From positions 250,834 through 314,833 of the forward strand of contig NZ_LMFP01000001.1 in assembly GCF_001426885.1 (NCBI RefSeq): a stretch of DNA of 64,000 nt, written 5' to 3'. A program made the translations under genes and the position numbers. Under the pieces are notes generated by a model. That model ran no database searches and was not told where the DNA came from. It worked only from the letters and a program-made list of their open reading frames with translations. Positions 8,529 to 17,093 of the stretch are shown piece by piece; position 1 is the stretch's first letter, and every line of letters starts with the position of its first letter. Origin of the DNA: Pelomonas sp. Root1444 (GTDB taxonomy: Bacteria > Pseudomonadota > Gammaproteobacteria > Burkholderiales > Burkholderiaceae_C).

Positions 8529-8546
8529 CGTTTCTGGAGTAAGGCC

Positions 8547-9719
8547 ATGACGGGCCGCAGTGTGGGCGAGGTGTCGCCGCAGAGTTTTCATTTTGACGAG
8601 CCGCTGCGGCTGCGCAGCGGCGCCAGCTTCGGGCCCTACGACCTGACGGTCGAGACCTACGGCCAGCTCAACGCCGAGCGCAGCAATGCGGTGCTGGTCT
8701 GCCATGCGCTGAATGCCAGCCACCACGTGGCCGGCACCTATGCCGGCCAGCCCAAGAGCGAGGGCTGGTGGGACAACCTCATCGGCCCGGGCAAGCCACT
8801 GGACACCGAGAAGTTCTTCGTCATCGGCGTCAACAACCTCGGCTCCTGCTTCGGCTCGACCGGGCCCATGCACGTCAACCCGGCGACCGGCCGAGCCTGG
8901 GGCGCGGACTTCCCCGTCTTCACCGTGCAGGACTGGGTGGACGCGCAGGCCCGCCTGGTCGAGCGCCTGGGCATCGCCAAGCTGGCCGCCGTGCTGGGCG
9001 GGTCGCTCGGCGGCATGCAGGCGCTGGACTGGGCGCTGCGCTACCCCGAGCGGCTGTCGCACTGCATCGCCATCGCGACGGCGCCCAACCTGTCGGCGCA
9101 GAACATCGCCTTCAACGAGGTGGCGCGCCGCGCCATCGTGACCGACCCGGACTTCCACGGCGGCCACTTCTACGCCCATGGCGTGGTGCCCAAGCGCGGC
9201 CTGCGCGTGGCGCGCATGATCGGCCACATCACCTACCTGTCCGACGACGTGATGGCCGAGAAGTTCGGCCGCGAGCTCAAGGGCGGGGCGCTGGGCTACA
9301 GCACGCAGGAGATCGAGTTCCAGATCGAGAGCTACCTGCGCTATCAAGGTGACAAGTTCAGCGACTATTTCGACGCCAACACCTACCTGCTGATCACCCG
9401 CGCGCTGGACTACTTCGACCCCGCGGCCGAGCATGGCGGCGACCTGACCCGCGCCTTCGCGTCGGCCAAGGCCAGGTTCCTCATCGCCAGCTTCACGACC
9501 GACTGGCGCTTCTCGCCGGCGCGCTCGCGCGAGATCGTCAAGGCGCTGCTCGACAACCGGCTGGACGTCAGCTACGCCGAGATCGACGCGCCGCATGGCC
9601 ACGACGCCTTCCTGCTCGACGACCCGCGCTACCACGGCGTGCTGCGGGCGTACTTCGAGCGCGTCGCGGCGGAGCAGGAGCGGCCGGCGGTCCTGCAGTT
9701 CAAGGGGGTCGCCATATGA
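8547..9719 (+). CDS. metX: Homoserine O-acyltransferase MetX
   Basis: The 390-residue alpha/beta-hydrolase-fold enzyme activates homoserine with an acyl group in methionine synthesis. The nucleophile elbow is GGSLGGMQ (Ser153), and the Asp and His of the triad fit DWRFSP and PHGHDAFL near the C-terminus. [12 protein letters not shown] and GRAWGADFP are family blocks. Beta- and gammaproteobacterial MetX proteins are often succinyl- rather than acetyl-transferases, so the acyl donor is left open. The ribosome-binding site GGAGTAAGG precedes the ATG. The gene overlaps metW by 4 nt (ATGA) and lies behind a SAM-II riboswitch and terminator. Confidence 0.95.
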   Translation: MTGRSVGEVSPQSFHFDEPLRLRSGASFGPYDLTVETYGQLNAERSNAVLVCHALNASHHVAGTYAGQPKSEGWWDNLIGPGKPLDTEKFFVIGVNNLGSCFGSTGPMHVNPATGRAWGADFPVFTVQDWVDAQARLVERLGIAKLAAVLGGSLGGMQALDWALRYPERLSHCIAIATAPNLSAQNIAFNEVARRAIVTDPDFHGGHFYAHGVVPKRGLRVARMIGHITYLSDDVMAEKFGRELKGGALGYSTQEIEFQIESYLRYQGDKFSDYFDANTYLLITRALDYFDPAAEHGGDLTRAFASAKARFLIASFTTDWRFSPARSREIVKALLDNRLDVSYAEIDAPHGHDAFLLDDPRYHGVLRAYFERVAAEQERPAVLQFKGVAI

Positions 9720-10291
9720 GCTTCGATCCCAACATCGCGGCATTGGTGCCGCCGGGCTCGCGCGTGCTCGACCTGGGCTGCGGCACCGGCGAGCTGCTGG
9801 AGCACCTCATCAAGCACAAGGGCTGCACCGGCTACGGCGTGGAGCTGGACGACGCCAACCTGCTGGCCTGCGTGAAGCGCGGTGTCAACGTCATCCAGCG
9901 CAACCTGGAGGAGGGCCTGGCCATCTTCGAGGACCAGAGCTTCGACGTCGTGCTGCAGCTGGAGACGCTGCAGCACCTGCGCAATGCCGAGCAGATGCTC
10001 AAGGAGACGGCGCGCGTGGGCAAGATGGGCATCGTCAGCTTCCCCAACTTCGCCCACTGGCCCAACCGGCTGCAGGTGCTGTTCGGCCGCATGCCCGTGA
10101 CGCGCGCGCTGCCCTACGAGTGGTACGACACGCCCAACATCCGCGTCGGCACCTTCGCCGACTTCGGCGTGCTGGCGCGCAAGAACCGGCTCAAGATCCT
10201 CGACAGCTTCGGTCTGCAGAACGGCGGCGTGGTGCGCAACGCGCCCAACCTGATGGCCAGCGTGGCGGTGTTCAAGTTCGAGCGGGAGTGA
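9716..10291 (+). CDS. metW: Methionine biosynthesis protein MetW
   Basis: The 191-residue methyltransferase-fold protein has the SAM-site glycine motif [15 protein letters not shown] at ~residues 17-31. It has the conserved [23 protein letters not shown]-type stretch after it and the [11 protein letters not shown] block typical of MetW. MetW is co-encoded with MetX in many proteobacteria and supports its activity; its own reaction is not settled. The start codon overlaps the metX stop as ATGA, so the pair is translationally coupled and shares the SAM-II control. Confidence 0.93.
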   Translation: MSFDPNIAALVPPGSRVLDLGCGTGELLEHLIKHKGCTGYGVELDDANLLACVKRGVNVIQRNLEEGLAIFEDQSFDVVLQLETLQHLRNAEQMLKETARVGKMGIVSFPNFAHWPNRLQVLFGRMPVTRALPYEWYDTPNIRVGTFADFGVLARKNRLKILDSFGLQNGGVVRNAPNLMASVAVFKFERE

Positions 10292-10296
10292 GTTGA

Positions 10297-10430
10297 GGCC
10301 CCTCGTCCGGTCTCGCCGCGCTGGACGCGGGCGAGACCGGCCGGTCCCCCGAGGGGACGGCGATGCTCGCGGCGTTGAGCCGCTCGCACATCGCCCGACG
10401 GGCCGGCTTGGGAGCGGCCCGAAAGGCCCC
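10297..10430 (-). repeat. Dispersed multi-hairpin repeat, copy R4 (inverted)
   Basis: This copy lies on the opposite strand to R1-R3. It begins GGCCCCTCGTCC 5 nt after the metW stop and includes GGTCCCCCGAGGGGACGG (hairpin), GCGGCGTTGAGCCGC (hairpin) and GGGCCGGCTTGGGAGCGGCC. As with R1 and R2, the GCCCCTCGTCC-type end is the one next to the stop codon. Confidence 0.8.
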
Positions 10431-10467
10431 AGTCGCTCGACCAGCTCGACCGGCTCCGCCTGCGAAC

Positions 10468-10659
10468 TCAGGCCCTCTTGCCGTGCGCCTTCTTCGCGAC
10501 CTTCTTGTGCTTGGCCTTGCCGGCCTTCTTCTTGGCCCCGGCCTTGGCCTGGACACCGCTGCTGACGTGGCTGGTTTGGCGATGCTGGGCCGTGCGGGCC
10601 TCGGCCACCGGGGCGGCGAAGGCGATGGCGAGGGCGGCGGCGGTGAGCAAGGTCTTCAT
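10468..10659 (-). CDS. Small lysine-rich secreted protein
   Basis: The 63-residue product has a signal peptide (MKTLLTAAALAIAFAAPVAEA, cleavage after AEA) and a mature part of ~42 residues. Its end is almost only Lys, Ala, Gly and His (AGAKKKAGKAKHKKVAKKAH), like the tails of histone-H1-like proteins. GGAG lies ~7 nt before the ATG. A strongly basic periplasmic peptide might bind nucleic acid, LPS or acidic polymers; this is speculation. It follows the MORN-repeat gene by ~50 nt on the same strand. Confidence 0.6.
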   Translation of the reverse strand: MKTLLTAAALAIAFAAPVAEARTAQHRQTSHVSSGVQAKAGAKKKAGKAKHKKVAKKAHGKRA

Positions 10660-10709
10660 CGTGGACTCCGGGACATGGATGCGGCCAGCGTAGCGGACCG
10701 AGCTTGCAG

Positions 10710-12407
10710 TTAGCTGCCTTTGCGGACCATGACGCCGCCGTCCGTGCGCTCGTCGTCCTTGAACACGCCCTCCCAGCGGTCGCCGGTGGGCCAGTGGAAG
10801 ATGCCCTGGCCATGTTTCAAGCCGCGCGACCAGGCGCCCTCGTAGCGCTCGCCGCTCTTCCAGGCGTACTTGCCGTCCCCATGTGCGTTGCCGGCCTCGA
10901 ATTGGCCTTCGTAGATGTCGCCGCTTGGGAACACCATGCGGCCGCGGCCCTGCGGCAGGCCGGCGGCGAGCTGCCCCTCGTATTGGTTGCCGTTGGCAAA
11001 ACGCATCCGGCCCTGGCCCTGCGGCTTGTCGTGGACCCATTCGCCCTCGTAGCGCTGGCCGCTCATCCACACGTAGCTGCCCTTGCCATGCGGCAGGCCG
11101 TTGCGGATCTGGCCGGTGTAGACGTCGCCCGATGCGTAGGTGAGCTTGCCCTCGCCCTCGGGCTGGCCGTCCACCACAGCGCCGTCGAACTGGTTGCCGT
11201 TGGCAAACACCATCAGGCCGCGGCCGCTGGCGCGATCGGTGACCCAGTCGCCCTTGTAGCGCTGCCCGCTGGCCCAGCGGATCTCGCCCACGCCGTGGCG
11301 CTGGCTGCGCACCAGCGGGCCTTCGTAGACATCGCCGTTCTTCCACTCGACGCGGCCGGTGCCGGTGACGGTGTCGTCTTCGTTGCGCACGAACTGGCCG
11401 ACGTAGCGCGTGTCGCCCGCGCTGCGGTCGAAGAGCTTGGCTTCGGCGGCCGGTGCGGCGAGGGGCGTGATCGGCACGGCAGCCGCCTGCCGCAATGGCG
11501 TGGTGGCGGCCGGTGCGGCCGCTGCGGGCGCGGCGGCGGGCGGCGTGGGCGTCGCGGCTGGCTTGCCCGCGGGCGGCGCGGCGACGACAGCCGTTGCAGG
11601 GGGCTTGGGCGTGGGCGGCGCGCCCGGCAGCGGCGTGGCCACCCACGGCGTGCCGCGCTCGCGGGCCAGCGCCTGGGCGTTGTTCATCGCCAGCTCCTGC
11701 GCGCTGCCCTTGCACAGGCCGGCGGTGTCGCGCCACAGCGTCTCGCCGATCTGGCTTTGCGTCTGGCGATCGGCCAGCGGCAGCGCCGCGGCGCTGTTGC
11801 GCAGCTTGGTGGAGAACTCGCGCGCCCGCTCGAAGGGCGGGGCGCAGAACTCGGCGTTGTGGCCGTCGATCTCGCTTTGCTCGCGCTTGGCGTGAGCGGT
11901 CTGCTGCTGGCTGCCGTTGCACTGTTCGGCGGCCAGCTCCCACATGCCCTCGGCCTTGCGGTACAGGCTCGCCGCCTCGGCGAAGCGCCGCTCGCCGAAG
12001 GCGCCGCGCGCCAGCTCCTGGAGCGCCCCGGCATCGCGGTGGGCGCTCTCGCACTGGCTGCCGGACTGCAGCTTCTCGGCCAGCGAGTCATGCGCTTTCT
12101 GGCTGTCGGCCAGGTTGCGCTGCGCGCGCTCGCGGGCGCGGCCGTCGCAGGCGGCGATGGCCGCCCCCCATTGGGCGACGGCCTCGTCGTAGAGCGTGAC
12201 CTGGGCCTGCAGCGGCTGGTTCTGCGACTGCGCCGTGGCGGCCTTGAGGTCGGCGGACAGCGCGCGGCTGGTCAGCTGCGCGCAGCTCGGCGGGGGCGGC
12301 GCCGGCGCGGGCTGCGGCTCGGGGGCGGAGGCCGCAGGTTCGGGCGGGGTCTGAGCCTGGGCAGCAGCGGCGGCGAGCAGCAGCAGGGCGGTGGCGATCT
12401 TCATCAT
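10710..12407 (-). CDS. MORN-repeat protein with signal peptide
   Basis: The 565-residue protein has a signal peptide (MMKIATALLLLAAAAAQAQ), a Pro/Ala-rich linker and a helical region with many Cys (~residues 40-250). A second Pro/Ala-rich linker (~260-320) leads into about nine MORN repeats of ~23 residues with the pattern G-x-x-Y-x-G-x-W/F (YVGQFVRN, YEGPLVRS, YKGDWVTD, YEGEWVHDKPQG, YEGQLAAG). MORN repeats form an extended beta sheet in scaffolds and lipid-binding proteins. Export is predicted, so it would act in the periplasm or at the surface. The start overlaps the upstream lipoprotein stop by 4 nt, so the two are coupled. Its role is unknown. Confidence 0.75.
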   Translation of the reverse strand: MMKIATALLLLAAAAAQAQTPPEPAASAPEPQPAPAPPPPSCAQLTSRALSADLKAATAQSQNQPLQAQVTLYDEAVAQWGAAIAACDGRARERAQRNLADSQKAHDSLAEKLQSGSQCESAHRDAGALQELARGAFGERRFAEAASLYRKAEGMWELAAEQCNGSQQQTAHAKREQSEIDGHNAEFCAPPFERAREFSTKLRNSAAALPLADRQTQSQIGETLWRDTAGLCKGSAQELAMNNAQALARERGTPWVATPLPGAPPTPKPPATAVVAAPPAGKPAATPTPPAAAPAAAAPAATTPLRQAAAVPITPLAAPAAEAKLFDRSAGDTRYVGQFVRNEDDTVTGTGRVEWKNGDVYEGPLVRSQRHGVGEIRWASGQRYKGDWVTDRASGRGLMVFANGNQFDGAVVDGQPEGEGKLTYASGDVYTGQIRNGLPHGKGSYVWMSGQRYEGEWVHDKPQGQGRMRFANGNQYEGQLAAGLPQGRGRMVFPSGDIYEGQFEAGNAHGDGKYAWKSGERYEGAWSRGLKHGQGIFHWPTGDRWEGVFKDDERTDGGVMVRKGS

Positions 12408-13738
12408 TTCTTCCGGGTGCCGGACTCCGCGGGCATGTCCAGCAGCGCGTCAACCAGGCCGCGCGAGAAGCGGCCGGCACCGGGGTCGTCGGGGCTGTCG
12501 AACGAGAAGCTGCCCTGGGCGGACGCCAGCGGCATCGCGCCGATGCTGGCCACCAGCGCCTCGGCACGGAAGCCGCCGAGCAGCGCCGTCACCTCGGCCT
12601 CGAAGCCGCGCGCGGCGGCCACCTTGTTCAGTGCGGCGAGGCGGTCGGCGTCGAACAGGAAGGCGTTCGACGCCAGGCCGCGTTGGACGAGCTTCTGGTG
12701 CAGCGTGAAGCCGGCCAGCGGCGGCGCGCCCAGGGCCGCCATGCGCGTGAAGGCCCAGGCATCGGCGCGCTCGAAGGCGGTGGCGCCGATGCGCGAGATG
12801 CCGGACAGCGAGCCGCGGTTGGCGGCGGCGGCCTGCATGACGTTGACGACCTGTTGGCGGGTCAGCTGCTGGGCGGCGTCCACCAGGCCCTCGCGCAGCT
12901 TCTGCGCAGCCAGCGCGCGGCCCTGTTCGATGAGCTGCTGCTTCAGGAAGTCGCTGGCCACGTTGGCCGCGGCGCTCTTGGCGGCGCTGAGCGCCGCATC
13001 GGCCGCCAGCGCGGCGGCCTTGACGCCGGAGGCCAGCGTGGCGAGGTTGTAGAGCGTGCCGGCGATCTTGACCGCGTAGTGATAGGTCTTCATGCGGGCG
13101 CCGCCTTCCTCGGACAGGCCCTGCGTCCACAGCACCGCCCAGAGTGCCTCGTCCGGCGTGGGCTCGGCCTGCGTCACCTCCAGCGGGTGCAGGCTGAGCA
13201 GCCAGTGGTAGTCCTGCAGCTGCGGCGTGTTGGGCGGCGCGAAGCGCGTGTAGCCGCGGCAGACCTCGAAGGGCTTGACCTGCACCGCCTGGCCCGCCGC
13301 CGTGCCGACCTGGAAGGGCTTGCCGGCATCGCGCGCCTCGGCCAGCCACTCGAGCAGCTTCTCGCCGTCGTCGCTGGCCTGGCCGGCGACATGGTTGAGC
13401 CGCGTGCCCATGGGCAGCGGCGAGTCCTGCGTGACCGCGATGACGGTCAGGCGCTCGTCCACCTGCAGCGCCCGCGCCCAGGCGACGCGGTCGTCCGCGC
13501 TCCAGCCGGCGCTGGTGGCCACCGCGAAGGGCAGCTCCCATTGCTTGTCGCATGCCGGGTCCTGCAGCGCGGCGCTGCGGGCGATGGCCGGGCGGATCAG
13601 CCGCTCGCCGGCGCCATAGGCGCGCATGCCGGCCAGCAGGGTCTCGTCGACCTTGCGCCCGTCGTCCACCGTGAACTTCGGCCCGGAAGCGCAGCCGGTC
13701 AGCAGGGCGAGCAGGAGCGTCAGCAGCAGGCGGGTCAT
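12404..13738 (-). CDS. Predicted lipoprotein with PDZ-like segment, function unknown
   Basis: The 444-residue product starts at 13738 because this gives a signal peptide with lipobox LLTGC (Cys15). Residues ~85-160 (LTVIAVTQDSPLPMGTRL, then LNHVAGQ and GKPFQVGTAAGQAVQVKP) read like a PDZ-like domain of the kind found before M48 peptidase domains. The following segment (DEALWAVLWTQGLSEEG) stands where M48 proteins have the DE-L-x-x-V-x-x-HE-x-x-H helix, but the HExxH residues are absent. A catalytically dead relative is one reading (speculative). The remainder is Ala-rich and helical. It is the first gene of a coupled unit with the MORN protein; a 7-bp-armed hairpin lies just upstream. Confidence 0.65.
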   Translation of the reverse strand: MTRLLLTLLLALLTGCASGPKFTVDDGRKVDETLLAGMRAYGAGERLIRPAIARSAALQDPACDKQWELPFAVATSAGWSADDRVAWARALQVDERLTVIAVTQDSPLPMGTRLNHVAGQASDDGEKLLEWLAEARDAGKPFQVGTAAGQAVQVKPFEVCRGYTRFAPPNTPQLQDYHWLLSLHPLEVTQAEPTPDEALWAVLWTQGLSEEGGARMKTYHYAVKIAGTLYNLATLASGVKAAALAADAALSAAKSAAANVASDFLKQQLIEQGRALAAQKLREGLVDAAQQLTRQQVVNVMQAAAANRGSLSGISRIGATAFERADAWAFTRMAALGAPPLAGFTLHQKLVQRGLASNAFLFDADRLAALNKVAAARGFEAEVTALLGGFRAEALVASIGAMPLASAQGSFSFDSPDDPGAGRFSRGLVDALLDMPAESGTRKK

Positions 13739-13870
13739 GGTGGCGCGGAGCCTAAGCGCTCCGCATCCAAGTGACGCCCGTAGTTTTCCGGAGCGGCGTG
13801 AAGCCTGACGCGCAGGCCTAAACTGATTGGCTGCGCCACAAGCGCCGAACCCGCGCCGAAGGAGTCCGCC

Positions 13871-15346
<1,476 letters not shown>

Positions 15347-15347
15347 A

Positions 15348-15506
15348 GAAGCTGTGAACGAACCCCACACGCCCGCTCATCCCGCCACAACGCCGCCACT
15401 CGGCGTTGCAAATGCTCGCAGTAGCCCGCACTACTGCTCCGCTTTGCGCCTTGATTGGCGACGCCGTGACGGTCTGCTCGGCCGCGCGGGGTCCATTCAC
15501 AGCTTC
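15348..15506. mobile_element. MITE-like 159-bp element with terminal inverted repeats
   Basis: The ends are GAAGCTGTGAA (15348-15358) and TTCACAGCTTC (15496-15506), perfect 11-bp inverted repeats. The complementarity continues imperfectly inward (CGAACCCCACACG against TGGACCCCGCGCG). An inner dyad GCAGTAG/CTACTGC surrounds CCCGCA. No coding capacity is visible. It occupies the whole space between the peptidase stop (15344-15346) and the LysR start (15509). The whole could fold into one long hairpin on either strand. Non-autonomous transposition is inferred from structure only. Confidence 0.7.
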
Positions 15507-15508
15507 TG

Positions 15509-16456
15509 ATGGACCAGCTCCGCGCCATCAAGGTCTTCGTCCGCGTCATCGACGAGGGCAGCTTCGCCGCCGCGGCGCGCGCGCTGGACCTGGCGCCCGC
15601 CGTCGTCACCCGGCTGATCGCCGAGCTGGAGGACCACCTCGGCACGCGGCTGCTCAACCGCACGACGCGCCGCCTGGCGCTGACCGAGATCGGCGACGCC
15701 TACCTGGAGCGGGCGCGGCGCATCCTGGCCGATGTCGACGAGGCGGCGGCGCTGGCCGCGTCGGCCACGCAGGAGGTGCGCGGCCTGCTGCGCGTGCTGT
15801 GCCCGCCGGCCATCGCCGTGCACCAGCTCGCCAAGCACCTGCCCAAGTTCCACCGCGAGTACCCGCTCGTCACGCTGGAGATCACGTCGCCCGGCCCGGT
15901 CGACACGGTGGACGACAGCTACGACCTGACGATCTGGCTGGCCCGCGAGGCGCTGGACGGCGATTTCATCGCCCGGCGCCTGGCGCGCAGTGAATTCATC
16001 ATGTGCGCCGCGCCGGACTACCTCGACCAGCGCGGCCGGCCCCAGCACCCGCAGGAGCTCAAGCAGCACGATGCGCTGCTGCCGCCGACGCAGACGCTGA
16101 TGCGCGGGCTGACGCTGCAGCACGGCGATGGCAGCGAAGAGATCACGCTGCCCATCGTGCCCTCGCGCGCCGCGCTGTCGACGACCCACATGGACACCAA
16201 CTACGCCGCGGCGCTGCACGGGCTGGGCATCGCCGGCCTGCCGAGCTTCATGGTGGAGGACGCACTGCTGGAGCAGGCGCTGGAGCGCGTGATGCCGCAG
16301 TGGCGGCTGTTCAGCACGACGCTGTGGGCCGGCATGCCGACGCGCAAGTACGTGCCGGCGCGCACGCGGGCCTTCCTCGACTTCCTGGTGGAGATCTTCG
16401 GCGGCGAGGACAAGGACCCCTGGCTGGTGGCTGCGGGCTGCGCCACCTGCCCCTGA
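15509..16456 (+). CDS. LysR family transcriptional regulator
   Basis: The 315-residue protein has an N-terminal winged helix-turn-helix (residues 1-60: MDQLRAIKVFVRVIDEGSF, then AAAARALDLAPAVVTRLIAELE) and a periplasmic-binding-protein-like effector domain (~90-300). The MDQLRAIKVFVRV start is canonical for this CrgA/DmlR-like subgroup. The ATG is 3 nt from the end of a MITE-like element, so there is no recognisable ribosome-binding site of its own; the element must supply one or initiation is weak. The regulated target is unknown. Confidence 0.9.
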   Translation: MDQLRAIKVFVRVIDEGSFAAAARALDLAPAVVTRLIAELEDHLGTRLLNRTTRRLALTEIGDAYLERARRILADVDEAAALAASATQEVRGLLRVLCPPAIAVHQLAKHLPKFHREYPLVTLEITSPGPVDTVDDSYDLTIWLAREALDGDFIARRLARSEFIMCAAPDYLDQRGRPQHPQELKQHDALLPPTQTLMRGLTLQHGDGSEEITLPIVPSRAALSTTHMDTNYAAALHGLGIAGLPSFMVEDALLEQALERVMPQWRLFSTTLWAGMPTRKYVPARTRAFLDFLVEIFGGEDKDPWLVAAGCATCP

Positions 16457-17011
16457 TCACCTGAGACTGAATCCCAGGTCAAACAGCTCGGGGAAGCGCG
16501 CTTCCATGGCCCGCTTCAGCGGCCCGAACGCGACATAGCGGCTCGCCGTCTTGGCGATATAGGCCAGCAGCCGGCGCTCCTGCGCGTGACCGGCGCCGAG
16601 CTGCGCCAGGTGCTGGCGCAGTGCGCTCCATTCCAGTTGGCGCCAGTACTCGCCGAAATCGGCCGCCAGTTCCTCGTCGAGCTGACCCTCGGCGCGGCAG
16701 GCCTCCCAGTGGCGCACGGCCCAGTCGATCTCCTGGGGCTCGTCCCAGGCCAGCTCGGCCGGGCGCAGCAGCGCGGCGAGGGCGTCGGTGGCCGAGCCCT
16801 GCGGCGCATCGTGTAGCAGGCGCTGCAGCACGCCGTCCAGCCCGGTCTCGGCGATGCGGGCCAGGCCGGCGCGCAGCGCACTGGCGTCCGGCGGCGCGGG
16901 CGTGACGGGGCGCATGCGCAGTGCCGCGCAGGCGCTGCGCATCAGCGCGTCGGCCTCGGCGGGCGTTGCCGCCTGCAGCGTGGCGATCAGGTCGGCGGTG
17001 GGGGATGTCAT
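16457..17011 (-). CDS. Truncated phosphotransferase: AmgK-like C-terminal part without kinase core
   Basis: The 184-residue product starts at ATG 17011; longer forms would overlap lptD. Residues ~80-175 (AALLRPAELAWDEPQEIDWA, VRHWEACR, FGEYWRQLEWSALRQHLAQLG, LLAYIAKTASRYVAF) resemble the C-terminal part of AmgK/aminoglycoside-phosphotransferase-like sugar kinases (ALLRDAFISWDEE..DWxVRYWE, FGEFYRxFEWMGLQRHLKVLG). The N-terminal lobe and the HxDxxxxN catalytic loop and metal-binding Asp are missing. AmgK-type genes often sit divergent from lptD with murU. This copy is probably a remodelled or decaying remnant, though its frame is intact. Homology is inferred by eye. Confidence 0.6.
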   Translation of the reverse strand: MTSPTADLIATLQAATPAEADALMRSACAALRMRPVTPAPPDASALRAGLARIAETGLDGVLQRLLHDAPQGSATDALAALLRPAELAWDEPQEIDWAVRHWEACRAEGQLDEELAADFGEYWRQLEWSALRQHLAQLGAGHAQERRLLAYIAKTASRYVAFGPLKRAMEARFPELFDLGFSLR

Positions 17012-17093
17012 GGGAAAAAGCCCTCGTGGATAATCAAATTCTAAGAAGCCGGCCCCGGCAATCCCCCTGACTTCGCCGCTTGTCCCGCCGCCC

